Below are positions 36,464-47,237 of a stretch of 59,410 nt of DNA, one piece after another (the first letter of the stretch is position 1; every line of letters begins with the position of its first letter). The stretch comes from Nocardiopsis sp. MG754419. Its GTDB lineage: Bacteria > Actinomycetota > Actinomycetes > Streptosporangiales > Streptosporangiaceae. The notes under the pieces were generated by a model. It saw only the letters and a program-made list of their open reading frames with translations, was not told the DNA's origin and did no database searches. The position numbers and the translations under genes are program-made. Location of the stretch: contig NZ_QOCZ01000012.1 of assembly GCF_018207095.1 (NCBI RefSeq), forward strand, positions 1 through 59,410, written 5' to 3'.

Positions 36464-37294
36464 TCAGGCCATCCGGCGGGCCAGGGCGCGCATCACGAAG
36501 CGCGGCAGCAGGCGCAGGGCTCCGCGGGCCACCTGGTACTGCGGTCCACTGATGACCGTGGGGCGCCCCGCGGACCACGCGGTGAGCGCGTCGCGCACGA
36601 CGTGCTCCTTGGGCACGAACGCGAACTCGGGCAACCCCTGGGCCTGTACCTTCCGGGTCATGTCGGTGCGCACGAAGCCGGGCAGCACGGTGGTGACGTG
36701 CACCCCCTGGCCGCGCACCTCGGCGGCGACGCTCTCGCCCCACAGGGCGATGAACTTCTTGCCCGCCCCGTAGACCGAACCGCCCGGGTTGACGGGGATC
36801 TCGCCGGCCATCGAGGACACGTTCACCACGCCCAGCGTGCGTTGCTCCCCGGCGGCGCGTCGGGCGATCTGGACCGGCAGCACGGCCCGGGTGAGATGGA
36901 GGACCGCGCGGACGTTGATGTCGAGCATGGCGTCGATCGCGGCGGTGTCCTGCGCGGCGAACGTCCCGCCGTCGCCGCGTCCGGCGTTGTTGACGAGCAG
37001 GTCGATGGGGGCGCGCCCGTCGGATCCGTCGGCGGAGAGGCGTTCGGTGACGGAGGCCACACCTTCGGGGGTGCCGAGGTCGGCGACGATCGTCTCGACG
37101 ACGGTGCCGTAGCGCTCCCGGAGGTCGACCGCGAGTTCCTCCAGCAGTTCCCGTCTGCGCGCGACGACGACGAGGGCGTGACCGCGCTGGGCGATCCTGC
37201 GCGCGAACTCCTCACCGATCCCGCCGGAGGCGCCGGTGACCAGCGCCGTCCTGGGGTGGTCGGGGGTGGGGGATGTGCTGTCCGCTGCGCTCAT
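36464..37294 (-). CDS. SDR-family oxidoreductase
   Basis: 276 residues from ATG 37294 (MSAADSTSPTPDH); the frame continues upstream without SDR character. Classical short-chain dehydrogenase: TGASGGIGEEFARR for NADP, LLVNNAGRGDGG, the catalytic Ser in VNVSSMAG, and YGAGK (Tyr-x3-Lys). The basic C-terminus (LLPRFVMRALARR) could lie on the membrane, as in SDRs acting on lipids. Substrate unknown. Confidence 0.88.
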   Translation of the reverse strand: MSAADSTSPTPDHPRTALVTGASGGIGEEFARRIAQRGHALVVVARRRELLEELAVDLRERYGTVVETIVADLGTPEGVASVTERLSADGSDGRAPIDLLVNNAGRGDGGTFAAQDTAAIDAMLDINVRAVLHLTRAVLPVQIARRAAGEQRTLGVVNVSSMAGEIPVNPGGSVYGAGKKFIALWGESVAAEVRGQGVHVTTVLPGFVRTDMTRKVQAQGLPEFAFVPKEHVVRDALTAWSAGRPTVISGPQYQVARGALRLLPRFVMRALARRMA

Positions 37295-37479
37295 GGACCC
37301 AGGGTAGAGCGTGGCGCCGCACCGCACGGGCCTGTCACCGGCGGCCGAGACGGACCAGGACAACGGTGGAGGAACCGCCTTCGGTTCCCATTGCAACGGT
37401 GGTGATACCCACCCGGTGATTCTCGGACAAATGGGACCGCGGTCACGTCGGAGCACCTTCGAGGCGTTAGCGTTCACTC

Positions 37480-38211
37480 ATGTCCGAGACTCAGAGCCCC
37501 ACCGGACCCTTTTCCGCCCTCAGACTCGAGGAGCGCCTGCGTGACACCAGGTTGTTCTTCGGTCAGGCGCTGCGAACCTTCCATGCGACGGGTTCCATCC
37601 TGCCGAGCAGCAGCGCGCTCGCCCACGCGATGGCCGAGCACGTCCGCGAGCGCCCCGACCCCGACGGGTCGTTGCGCATCCTGGAGGCGGGCGCCGGCAC
37701 CGGCGCCATCAGCCGGGGGATCGCCGCGGCCATGCGCCCGGGCGACACCCTGGACCTCGTGGAGGCCAACCCGGAGTTCGCCGCCTACGTCGAGGAGCTG
37801 CTGACGAGCGACCCGACGATGTCCCGGATCGCCGACGCCGCCTCGGTGCACGCCTGCCTCGTGAACGACATGGGCACCGACCGTACGTACGACGTGATCG
37901 TGTCCGGCCTGCCGTTCGCCAACTTCACCGCGGAGCAGGTGGAGGAGATCCTCGACTACTACTTCACCGTGCTCCGCCCGGGCGGGACGCTGTCCTTCTA
38001 CGGCTACCTGTACACCAAGGAGGTCAAGGCGGTCATCGCCCGGCGCGAGGACTACCTGCGCCAGGCCCGCAGCGGTTGGGTGGTCCAGGACCGGATCGAG
38101 CGCTACGGCATCGCTTCGGAGAAGGTGTTCGCGAACGTGCCGCCGGCGTGGGTGCACCACCTGCGCAAACCGGAAGGGGAGTCGTCGAGCGACCGCCCAC
38201 GCACCGTCTGA
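37480..38211 (+). CDS. SAM-dependent methyltransferase, probably of phospholipid N-methyltransferase type
   Basis: 243 residues, class I methyltransferase. Motif I is ILEAGAGTGAISRGIA, motif II LDLVEANPEFAAYVEE, and the later motifs are VSGLPFANF and LRPGGTLSFYGYLY. The pattern FxxFxxxP and the preceding LPSSSALAHAMAEHV are like PmtA-type phospholipid methyltransferases, but rRNA dimethylases are related. There is no ribosome site; TAGCGT lies exactly 6 nt before the ATG, so a leaderless transcript is likely. Confidence 0.8.
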   Translation: MSETQSPTGPFSALRLEERLRDTRLFFGQALRTFHATGSILPSSSALAHAMAEHVRERPDPDGSLRILEAGAGTGAISRGIAAAMRPGDTLDLVEANPEFAAYVEELLTSDPTMSRIADAASVHACLVNDMGTDRTYDVIVSGLPFANFTAEQVEEILDYYFTVLRPGGTLSFYGYLYTKEVKAVIARREDYLRQARSGWVVQDRIERYGIASEKVFANVPPAWVHHLRKPEGESSSDRPRTV

Positions 38212-38240
38212 GTCGATCCCTCTCCGTCGGTACCGCCCGT

Positions 38241-38273
38241 GACCGGGTGGGCGGTCGCACCGCCCACCCGGTC
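38241..38273 (+). terminator. Terminator after the methyltransferase gene
   Basis: Perfect 15-bp stem (GACCGGGTGGGCGGT / ACCGCCCACCCGGTC), 3-nt loop, followed by CTTTCGT. Confidence 0.85.
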
Positions 38274-38328
38274 CTTTCGTGCGCCGACCGAGGCCGACGG
38301 GATCCGGACCTCCCGCTCCCGCGAGGGG

Positions 38329-38416
38329 GACGCCGCCACGAGCGCGCGGGTCCGAGGCCATGGCCGCTGGGGTAGGCACCACCGCCCTCGACGCCGCCAC
38401 GAGCGCGCGGGTCCGA
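38329..38416. repeat. 27-bp direct repeat
   Basis: A 27-base unit beginning GACGCCGCCACGAGCGCGCG occurs identically at 38329-38355 and 38390-38416 (61-bp period). It lies in the 849-bp non-coding region 38212-39060, where I find no gene. Confidence 0.8.
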
Positions 38417-38534
38417 CACCCGTCGACCGCCGACATCCCCGGGGACACCCGCCCCGGGTTCCGCCCCACGGGACCCTCCACTCTTCCCGCTCGCTCCCCG
38501 AGTCCGTGCTCGCGAGCCCGGCGGGCCGGCGAGC

Positions 38535-38608
38535 CGTCCACAAGTTGTGGACGAATCCCGGCGCCTCCCGGGGGAGGAACCGAGGAACCGTCCACAGGCT
38601 GTGGACGG
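38535..38608. repeat. Pair of long palindromes with GTCCACA half-sites
   Basis: Site 1 (38535-38553): CGTCCACAAGTTGTGGACG. Site 2 (38588-38608): CGTCCACAGGCTGTGGACG within a 21-bp palindrome. Centres are 54 bp apart. Half-sites resemble DnaA boxes (TTGTCCACA), but the perfect head-to-head arrangement is more like an operator for a dimeric regulator. Confidence 0.6.
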
Positions 38609-38766
38609 ACGGCCTCCGCCCCCGTATCCGAGACCACCCGCCGGACGGGACCTCCACCGGCGGCCGGGAAAAGATGAGGAACAGGCCCGGATTTCTCCGA
38701 TCCCGCCGCCGCGGACCGGGAACGAAAGGCACGTGATCCGGACGACGGACACGCTTCGGGTCATCT

Positions 38767-38782
38767 TGTGATCTGGGTCACT
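38767..38782. promoter_or_regulatory. CRP/GlxR-type binding site
   Basis: TGTGA-N6-TCACT matches the cAMP-receptor-protein consensus TGTGA-N6-TCACA at 9 of 10 fixed positions. It lies about 280 bp upstream of the OtsB/GH15 gene. Carbon-source control would suit a trehalose/glucan enzyme. Confidence 0.5.
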
Positions 38783-39060
38783 GAATCCTCGGTTCGCGTG
38801 ATCCTTGTGACGCGGGTAGTCTCGCGTTGACCTTTGGGGGAGACGACCTTTTCCGGAACGACCGGCATCACCCGGTTCGCCAGACAGTGCGTTAAAAGTT
38901 CCTGATGTCTGTTCAAAGTCCCCCGAGGCTCATCCCGCGCCACCATCCCTGCGTCTACGTTTTTCACACCGAACCCGTGTGAACCGACAAGCATGTGCGC
39001 GGAGTCCTACATTTCACCTAAATTTCCCAGGTCATGTAGTAGGCCAGTGGAGGAGGCAAC

Positions 39061-41439
39061 GTGACGCTCACCCAGGCGGTCGAAGCGGCTCCGGCGACAC
39101 CCAAGAGTGGGACCGACACGACCATCGAGGCCGTGGCCCTCGACGTCCGCCAACGCGTCTCCGCGCTCGCCCGCACCTCACGCCTCCTGGTCGCCTGCGA
39201 CTACGACGGCGCCCTCGCCCCCATCGAGTCCGGCCAACGCAGCCCGCTGCCCGAGGCGGTTCGTGCCCTGCGCGACCTGGCCGAACTGCCCGGCACGGTG
39301 TGCGCGGTCGTCTCCGCCCGCCCCCTGCGCGACCTCGCCGCGCTGTCCCGTCTGCCCTCCGAGGTCCGCCTCGTCGGGGCGCACGGCACCGAGTTCGACA
39401 CCGACCTCACCATCGACCCCAACGCCACCGCCTCCGACGCCGCGGCCACGGACAAGTCCACCGCCCTCGAACTGCTGCGCGAGCAGGTCGACGCCACCGC
39501 CCTCCTCTACATCGGTGGCGGCGACGGCGAAGAGCCGGTGTTCATGAACCTCAACACCGGGGCCGACGCCGGCGTCCGCGTGGGCACCGAACCCACCGTC
39601 GCCGCGCACAGCGTCTCGGACACCCCGGCCGCCGCCGGTCTGCTGGCCCTGCTCGCCACTGAGCGTCGCTCCTGGGTGTTCGGCGAACGGCCCACCCCGA
39701 TCGAGCGCATGTCCATGCTGTCCAACCAGGCCTCCGTGGCCCTGGTCGGCCCGGACGCGCGCCTGCTGTGGTTCTGTCACCCCGAACCCGACTCCAACGC
39801 GCTGTTCGCCGAGGTGCTCGGCGGCCGTCAGGCCGGGGTGTTCGCGATCGCCCCCGCCCATGGTGGGCTGCCCCTGGGCCAGCGCTACCTGCCGGGCACG
39901 ATGACCGTGCGCACCCGTTGGTCGCGCCTGGAGGTCACCGACTACCTCGCCCACGACACCGAGCCCGGACGCACCGACCTGATCCGCGTGATCGGCGGCG
40001 TCACCCCGGCCACGATCGAGTTCGCGCCACGGCCCGACTTCGGTCGCGCGCCGATCCGTATCACCGTCGAGCCCGAGGGTCTGCGGATCCAGGGCGCCGA
40101 CTTCCCCATGGTGCTGCGGTCGCCCGGCGTGGAGTGGCACGTGGACCACGACGGCACCGACGACGTCGCCCGCGCCACCGTCCACCCGCGCTCGGAGCGT
40201 CCCGTGGTGCTGGAGCTGCGGTGCGGTACCGACTCGCTGGCCGCGGAGGGGCGCACCGAGGGCGAACGCCAGGAGACCGCCACCCGGCACTGGTCGCACT
40301 GGTTGGACACCCTGGAGCTCCCCGCCACGGAGAAATCCCTGGCCGCCCGCTCCGCGCTCACCCTGCGGGGCCTGTGCACCCCCACCGGCGGTGTCATGGC
40401 CGCGGCGACCACCTCGCTGCCCGAGGAGATCGGCGGCGTCCGCAACTGGGACTACCGCTACTGCTGGCTGCGCGACGGCGCGCTCACCGTCCAGGCGCTG
40501 GTCACCCTCGGCTCCAACGCCGAGGCCGAGGCCTTCCTGGACTGGGTGCACGGCGTCGTGGACTCCCTGCCCTCGCCGGAACTGCTGCGCCCGCTCTACA
40601 GCCTGCGCGGCACCGACCTGGGCCCGGAGGAGACCATCGACTCCCTGTCCGGATACGCGGGCTCCCGCCCGGTGCGCATCGGCAACCTCGCCGACCACCA
40701 GGTCCAGCTGGACGTGTTCGGGCCCGTCGTCGAGCTCATCGGTCACCTGTCCGAGGCGCGCGGCCGGTTGGCCGACCGCGACTGGGACCTGGTCCGCGCC
40801 ATGGCCGAGGCGGTCGCCCGCCGTTGGCACGAGCCGGACCACGGCATCTGGGAGGAGCGCGACGAGCCCCGCCAGCGCGTCTACTCCAAGGTGATGTGCT
40901 GGGTGACCCTGGACCGCGCCCTGAAGTTCGCCGAGACCTACGGTCGCACCGCCGACGACGGCTGGCGGGCGCTGCGCGAGGAGATCGCCGCCGAGGTCCT
41001 CGACAAGGGCTGGAACGAGACCGCCCAGGCCTACACCACCGCCTACGACGGCACCGACCTGGACGCCGCCTCCCTCCACATCGGCCTGTCCGGCCTGATC
41101 GACCCGGCCGACGAGCGGTTCCAGGCGACCGTCACCGCCATCGAGGCCGAGCTCCGCAGCGGCCCCACCGTCTACCGGTACCACCGCGACGATGGCCTGC
41201 CCGGCGGTGAGGGCGGCTTCCACCTGTGCACCACGTGGCTGATCGAGGCCTACCTGCTCACCGGGCGTCGTGCCGAGGCCGAGGAACTGTTCAAGCACCT
41301 GGTGGACGCGGCCGGCCCCACCGGCCTCATCCCCGAGGAGTTCGACCCGGTCACCGAGCGCGCCCTGGGCAACCACCCGCAGGCCTACTCGCACCTGGGT
41401 CTGATCCGCTGCGCCCGACTCCTCGACGGGCACCACTGA
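39061..41439 (+). CDS. Fusion of a reduced OtsB-like HAD domain with a GH15 trehalase/glucoamylase
   Basis: 792 residues in two parts. Residues about 40-165 resemble trehalose-6-phosphate phosphatase: DYDGALAPI (nucleophile D47, D49) and [10 protein letters not shown]. The cap domain of about 70 residues is missing, and the metal motif, usually GDDxTDE, is GGGDGEE. The second part, from about 215 ([20 protein letters not shown]), is a complete GH15 enzyme of the actinobacterial trehalase type: [14 protein letters not shown] near 461, catalytic acid E598 in GIWEERDE, and base E759 in GLIPEEFDP. It probably hydrolyses trehalose or maltooligosaccharide; the HAD part may be regulatory. GTG start with GGAGGAGG ahead. 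No signal, so cytoplasmic. Confidence 0.9.
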   Translation: MTLTQAVEAAPATPKSGTDTTIEAVALDVRQRVSALARTSRLLVACDYDGALAPIESGQRSPLPEAVRALRDLAELPGTVCAVVSARPLRDLAALSRLPSEVRLVGAHGTEFDTDLTIDPNATASDAAATDKSTALELLREQVDATALLYIGGGDGEEPVFMNLNTGADAGVRVGTEPTVAAHSVSDTPAAAGLLALLATERRSWVFGERPTPIERMSMLSNQASVALVGPDARLLWFCHPEPDSNALFAEVLGGRQAGVFAIAPAHGGLPLGQRYLPGTMTVRTRWSRLEVTDYLAHDTEPGRTDLIRVIGGVTPATIEFAPRPDFGRAPIRITVEPEGLRIQGADFPMVLRSPGVEWHVDHDGTDDVARATVHPRSERPVVLELRCGTDSLAAEGRTEGERQETATRHWSHWLDTLELPATEKSLAARSALTLRGLCTPTGGVMAAATTSLPEEIGGVRNWDYRYCWLRDGALTVQALVTLGSNAEAEAFLDWVHGVVDSLPSPELLRPLYSLRGTDLGPEETIDSLSGYAGSRPVRIGNLADHQVQLDVFGPVVELIGHLSEARGRLADRDWDLVRAMAEAVARRWHEPDHGIWEERDEPRQRVYSKVMCWVTLDRALKFAETYGRTADDGWRALREEIAAEVLDKGWNETAQAYTTAYDGTDLDAASLHIGLSGLIDPADERFQATVTAIEAELRSGPTVYRYHRDDGLPGGEGGFHLCTTWLIEAYLLTGRRAEAEELFKHLVDAAGPTGLIPEEFDPVTERALGNHPQAYSHLGLIRCARLLDGHH

Positions 41440-41460
41440 CACACCGATCCTCAGGACCGA

Positions 41461-41502
41461 CCTCGGGCCGACGCCCCACCCCTCGGTGGCGTCGGCCCGA
41501 GG
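41461..41502 (+). terminator. Terminator after the OtsB/GH15 gene
   Basis: Perfect 15-bp stem (CCTCGGGCCGACGCC / GGCGTCGGCCCGAGG) with a 12-nt loop, 21 bp after the stop. Confidence 0.8.
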
Positions 41503-41585
41503 CGTTCCGGTGGCGGCCTCCGTGGACCGTCGGTGCGCGCGGGTAGGGTTCCGGCACGCACCGGACCGACCCCGGAGGTCTCCCG

Positions 41586-42692
41586 ATGTCCACCGTTCTC
41601 AGTCGTCGCGCCCTCAACCGCGCCACCCTGGCCCGCCAGCACCTGCTCGCGCGTGTGGACCTCCCGGCCGTCGACCTCGTCACCCGTCTGGGCGGGCTCC
41701 AGGCGCAGACCACGCACTCCTGGTACGTCGCCTTCCAGAGCCGCCTGCGCGAGCCCGATCCCGAGGCGGTGGGCCGGACCCTCACCGACGGTGGTCTGGT
41801 GCGGATGTCGCTGATGCGCTCCACCCTGCACCTGGTCACCCCCGAGGACGCCCGGTGGCTGCGCGGCACCACCCGCGAGGTCATGGCCCGGGACCTGGCG
41901 CACAGTACCCACGGCAGGGCGACCGCCGGCCTTGACCTCGACGCCGTGGTCGACCTGGGACGGGCGATCCTCGAGGAACGCCCCCTCGGCCCGAAGGACC
42001 TGGGCGCACGCCTGGCCGAACGGTGGCCGGAGGTTCCCGGCACCCACCTCGCGTACGTGGTGCGCTGCCTGCTCCCGGTGGTCCAGATCCCGCCGCGCGG
42101 TGTGTGGGGCGCCGTGGGAAGCCCGGTGTTGGCGCCCGCGGACACCTGGACCGGTCTGCCCATGGACGCCGCACCCGACCACGAGCGGCTGGTGCTGCGC
42201 CACCTGGCCGCGTTCGGACCCGCGAGTGTGCGGGACGTCCAGGCGTGGTCCGGACTGACCCGCCTCGCGCCGGTCGTGTCGGGCCTGCGGGACCGGTTGG
42301 TGACCTTCCGGGACGAGGCGGGGGCGGAACTGTTCGACCTGCCCGACGCGCCGCGGCCCGGCCCGGACGTCCCGGCACCGGTGCGTTTCCTGTACGACTT
42401 CGACAACGTGCTGCGCGCCCACGCCGACCGCACCCGGATGATCTCCCCGGACTCCCTGCGCCGCGTCACGGCGCGCAACGGGATGCCGCCCGCGACGGTG
42501 CTCGTGGACGGGTCGGTCGCGGCCTCCTGGAAGGTGGATCGCGACCGCCGGGCGAGGACCCTGGACGTGTTCCCCTTCCGCCCCCTCGACGGCTCGGAGA
42601 CCGAGGAGATCATCGAGGAGGGACGACGACTCCTCGCCTTCCTCTCCCCCATCCAGGAGGGACACGAGATTCGACTCCACGATCCCGACTGA
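41586..42692 (+). CDS. AlkZ/YcaQ-like winged-helix protein
   Basis: 368 residues, winged-helix DNA-binding (HTH_42) family, which includes the DNA glycosylases AlkZ/YcaQ that unhook interstrand crosslinks. The hallmark near the N-terminus, LGGLQAQTTHSWYVAF, contains the QxQ catalytic pair; MRSTLHLVTPEDARWLR and FLYDFDNVLRAHADRTR are further family segments. In antibiotic producers such proteins can be self-resistance factors, but no biosynthetic cluster is adjacent. The hairpin at 41461 separates it from the gene before. Confidence 0.85.
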   Translation: MSTVLSRRALNRATLARQHLLARVDLPAVDLVTRLGGLQAQTTHSWYVAFQSRLREPDPEAVGRTLTDGGLVRMSLMRSTLHLVTPEDARWLRGTTREVMARDLAHSTHGRATAGLDLDAVVDLGRAILEERPLGPKDLGARLAERWPEVPGTHLAYVVRCLLPVVQIPPRGVWGAVGSPVLAPADTWTGLPMDAAPDHERLVLRHLAAFGPASVRDVQAWSGLTRLAPVVSGLRDRLVTFRDEAGAELFDLPDAPRPGPDVPAPVRFLYDFDNVLRAHADRTRMISPDSLRRVTARNGMPPATVLVDGSVAASWKVDRDRRARTLDVFPFRPLDGSETEEIIEEGRRLLAFLSPIQEGHEIRLHDPD

Positions 42693-42765
42693 CCTTCCGG
42701 TCACCCGGTTCGTGCACATGCATCCGGCCCACCGCCGTTCCGGGCGGGTATGACAGGATTCTGGG

Positions 42766-44337
42766 GTGACTGAAGAGTTCCGCGCCGCGTTCCAACGTGT
42801 GCTCGACACCGCCGCCGGGCAGGCCCCCGACTTCTCCGAGGCCGTGCAGGAGGCCTTTCGGCTGTCCTCCACGGTGCCCCCGGAGGAACTCGAGGTCGCG
42901 CTGGAGGCCCTGGCCCCGGTGTTGGGCGACTGTGAGCCCCACGCGGGCGTCGCGGCCGACCTCTCGGTGCTGGCCGGAGCCCTGGTCGAGTCGGGTGCCC
43001 CCGCCGGGCAGGCCGGCCTGGAGGTACTGCGGCAGCTCGGCGCCTACGGACAGGCCGCCGTCGCCTTCATGCACGCCTGGGAGAAGACCGGTGGAGGTCC
43101 GCCGCCCGCCCCGGCCGTGGTGGGCGAGGACGAGGAGAGGCGGGTCGAGGAGGTCCTCGGCGACAACGCCCCCCTGGCCACCGCCGGTTGGTGGACCGCG
43201 CAGCGCTACGGGCTGGCGGCCAAGGCCATGCTGAGCGACTCCGGGGTGCGTTCGGCCGTGCGCGCCGACAGCAGCGCCCTGGAGGGCCTGAGCCAGATCG
43301 TCCAGGCGTTGTCCACCGGACTGAGCGAGTACACCGAGGTCGCCGAGCTCCTGCGGATGGCCGAGCTGAGCCGGATCCTGGTCCTGGACCGTGCCTCCTG
43401 GCGGGGGTTCCGCGTGCGTTTCGACGGCGTCGGCGACAACTTCCAGCTGCACACCCTGCTCGCCGACGCGTTGATCGGCAAGGAGGGGCTGCGACTGCCC
43501 GGTACACGACCCGACCCGCGCTGGGTCGCGGCATCGATGAACGCCACGGTGGACCCCCTGGCCGACGTCGTGCGGGGCGAGTGGGACCTCGTGGGCGGCG
43601 ACGGCTCCTGGGTGGGCAACGAGGCGCACCCGGGCGACATCCCCGAGGTGGACGGCGAACGCGTCCTGGTGCTCGAACCCCAGTCGCTGCTGCACTCCTG
43701 GCGCGCCGGCCGGCGCCACCCGCACATCCACGGGTCACTCACGGTCCAGTCCGAACTGCACCCGGAGGAGACGGCCGCCTGGTGGTCGCGCGTCCATCCG
43801 GCCGGGACGATCCGCCACCCGCAGGCACCGCAGATCGAGAACGACGACACCGGTTCCTACCGGCGACCGCCGCGGCACTTCGGTGTGGCCGCCCACTTCG
43901 CCGAAGTGGACTCGGGCCCTCCGTCGACGCCCTTCGCCGCCCTCGCGCCGGAGCCGGATCCCCTCTCCCCCGGGCCGGCCCCGGCCGGCGACCCCGCGTT
44001 CGGCACCGGCACCTCGCACCCGGCGCCCGGGCACCCGGAGGAGGAGCCCGACGAGTTCGCGGTACCGGCCCCCTGGGCCGGCGCCCCACCACCGTTGATC
44101 GACGAGGAGGCGCACGCCCTCCCCGATCTGGGCCCCTTCCGGGACCCGGATCCGTTCGGCGGCGCACGGGAGCGTGCCGTCGACGCGCCCGCCGATCCCA
44201 CCGGCGACCCCACCACGGCCCCCGCGAAGGACCGGGCTCCGGGCTCCCGCCTGCTGCCGCCGATGCCTCCCGGGGTGTCGGACGGTTCCACCTGGGCACC
44301 ACACTGGAAGTGGCCCATGGAACCACCCCGACGCTGA
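42766..44337 (+). CDS. Large hypothetical protein with a disordered proline-rich tail
   Basis: I do not recognise this 523-residue protein (GTG start). The first 380 residues look folded: helical about 1-125, then a mixed region with GWWTAQRYGLAAKAML and WRGFRVRFDGVGDNFQLHTLLADALIG. After FGVAAHFAEVD (about 385) the sequence becomes a proline/alanine/acid-rich, probably disordered tail of 140 residues ending WKWPMEPPRR. No signal or membrane segment. The GFRVRFDGVGDNFQLHTLL patch is the best query for a distant-homology search. Confidence 0.75.
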   Translation: MTEEFRAAFQRVLDTAAGQAPDFSEAVQEAFRLSSTVPPEELEVALEALAPVLGDCEPHAGVAADLSVLAGALVESGAPAGQAGLEVLRQLGAYGQAAVAFMHAWEKTGGGPPPAPAVVGEDEERRVEEVLGDNAPLATAGWWTAQRYGLAAKAMLSDSGVRSAVRADSSALEGLSQIVQALSTGLSEYTEVAELLRMAELSRILVLDRASWRGFRVRFDGVGDNFQLHTLLADALIGKEGLRLPGTRPDPRWVAASMNATVDPLADVVRGEWDLVGGDGSWVGNEAHPGDIPEVDGERVLVLEPQSLLHSWRAGRRHPHIHGSLTVQSELHPEETAAWWSRVHPAGTIRHPQAPQIENDDTGSYRRPPRHFGVAAHFAEVDSGPPSTPFAALAPEPDPLSPGPAPAGDPAFGTGTSHPAPGHPEEEPDEFAVPAPWAGAPPPLIDEEAHALPDLGPFRDPDPFGGARERAVDAPADPTGDPTTAPAKDRAPGSRLLPPMPPGVSDGSTWAPHWKWPMEPPRR

Positions 44338-44465
44338 CCACGCCCCGGGGCGACCCCACGGCCCTCGCACATGACACTTGTCATCCGGATCGCACGCACG
44401 CCTCACACCGGTCCGGTGATTCCTACGACTATCGCGCGAGAACGCCCTCGCGGGAACCTGGGGAC

Positions 44466-45443
44466 ATGATGACGACGCCCGTTCCCCAGCACGACGCCGA
44501 ACACCCCGGCCCCGGCGACGCCCCGGAACCGCGGGCCCCTCGCCCCACCCGCGAGGAGGCCGTGCAGCGGGCGTTGGAGCGGTTCGAGGAGCGTGAGCAG
44601 GAGCTCGCCAAGGAGCAGATCCGCGGCATGCGCCTGTGGGAGGGCAAGGCCGAACGCCAGGACAAGGTCCTGCTCACCCTGTTCATCGCGATCCCCGCGC
44701 TCATGACGCTCACGATCCCGCTGCGTCCACTGCTCCTCGCGGACCACCCGGTGCCGCTGGCCCTGATCACCGGCAGCTACGCCGCGATCGGGGCGGGCGG
44801 CGCCTTCGCCGGGGTGGGCGAGGGCACGCTGTGGGCGATCATCCTGGCGGGCGTCATCGGCAAGATCAAGGCCAGTTGGCTGTTCTGGTGGGTGGGTCGA
44901 CGCTGGGGGGTGCGCTTCATCCGCTTCGCCGTGCCGAGCGAGCGCGCCCAGCGCTTCGCCACCCGGCTCAAGGGGATGAACCCCTGGGTCCTGCGCGTCC
45001 TCATCCCCCTCGGCTACCTGCCCGGGGTCCCCACGATGGTCGTCTGCGTCCTGGCCGGCACCAGCGGCATGCGGCTGCGCACCTACCTGCTCCTGGACGC
45101 CCTGGGCGCCCTCATGGTCACGGCGTCGGTCGCCTACATCGGCTTCGCCTCCGGGCAGGGCGGGGTGGACGTCGTCCTGCTGGTCGACAGGTACGCCCTG
45201 TGGATCATGCTCGCGCTGATCATCGGTATGGCCATGTACCCCGTGTTCACCTCCGTCCGCGACCAGAGGGCGCGCAAGGCCGAGGCGATCCGTGCCGCCG
45301 AGGCCGAGTACGACGCCGCGACCGCCGAGGGCCCGCACACGGGCACCACCGGGAAGACCCCCGCGGGCGCCGCCGGGACGGCCCCCTCCACCGGCGGCAC
45401 GGCCTCCACACCCACCACCACCGGCGCAGACGACACCGAGTGA
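44466..45443 (+). CDS. DedA-like (VTT-domain) membrane protein
   Basis: 325 residues from ATG 44466 (or 44469), with CTGGGGA upstream. An N-terminal charged helix of about 60 residues (EEAVQRALERFEEREQELAKEQ) precedes four or five membrane segments. KASWLFWWVGRRWGVRF and the PLGYLPGVPTMVVCVLAG segment with its prolines resemble the VTT/DedA core; DedA proteins act in lipid flipping or membrane energetics. The tail is Thr/Ala/Gly-rich and repetitive. Confident as a membrane protein, less so as DedA. Confidence 0.75.
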   Translation: MMTTPVPQHDAEHPGPGDAPEPRAPRPTREEAVQRALERFEEREQELAKEQIRGMRLWEGKAERQDKVLLTLFIAIPALMTLTIPLRPLLLADHPVPLALITGSYAAIGAGGAFAGVGEGTLWAIILAGVIGKIKASWLFWWVGRRWGVRFIRFAVPSERAQRFATRLKGMNPWVLRVLIPLGYLPGVPTMVVCVLAGTSGMRLRTYLLLDALGALMVTASVAYIGFASGQGGVDVVLLVDRYALWIMLALIIGMAMYPVFTSVRDQRARKAEAIRAAEAEYDAATAEGPHTGTTGKTPAGAAGTAPSTGGTASTPTTTGADDTE

Positions 45444-45767
45444 TCACCGTCGGACTCCGGGTAGCCCACAGGTGGGGCGAGCGCGACTAGGCTGTGCCCG
45501 CACGGCCTCCGCCGCGTTTCGTCCCGTGTTCGGATACCCGGCGGCAGGGCAGGAACCTGAGGGGCCCGCGGTGTGGTGGCTCGTACCTCGCGATCCCACC
45601 TCCGGTCCCGTCCCGGGTGCGCCGGAGGCACGGTCCGCCGGCGCCCGAACAAGAGAACACCCCCTGTGGTCCGACACACAGGCTCTGAGCCGGCACGCGG
45701 CAGCCCGACACCCCGGGCACGCCGGCTGCACCGGGTGCGTCACCAACACACTCAAGGAGATCCCGTC
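45444..45767 (+). promoter_or_regulatory. Leader region of lpdA
   Basis: 324 bp without a gene. A TAGGCT -10-like hexamer at 45489-45494, common in actinomycete promoters, would give a leader of about 270 nt before lpdA. I see no known riboswitch. Confidence 0.35.
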
Positions 45768-47174
<1,407 letters not shown>

Positions 47175-47198
47175 CCGCCCCGACGGCGGTCGGTCGGT

Positions 47199-47237
47199 GC
47201 GGGGCCGGAACGGGAGACGCTCCCGAGCCGGCCCCGC
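47199..47237 (+). terminator. Terminator after lpdA
   Basis: GCGGGGCCGG / CCGGCCCCGC outer stem plus GGGAG / CTCCC inner stem, 24 bp after the stop. Confidence 0.75.

Noticed and set aside
38329-38416. A CRISPR array or insertion sequence
   Set aside because: Only two repeat copies, with no further units, cas genes, transposase or terminal repeats.
38535-38608. A chromosomal replication origin
   Set aside because: Only two DnaA-like palindromes, with no dnaA, dnaN or AT-rich unwinding region nearby.
39178-41442. A 754-codon frame antisense to the trehalase fusion
   Set aside because: Shadow of GC-biased third positions; no start signal and no motif.
42766-44337. A type VII secretion or SseB-like assignment for the 523-residue protein
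   Set aside because: No WXG motif, FtsK/SpoIIIE domain or membrane partner nearby; resemblance was limited to helix content and a disordered tail.
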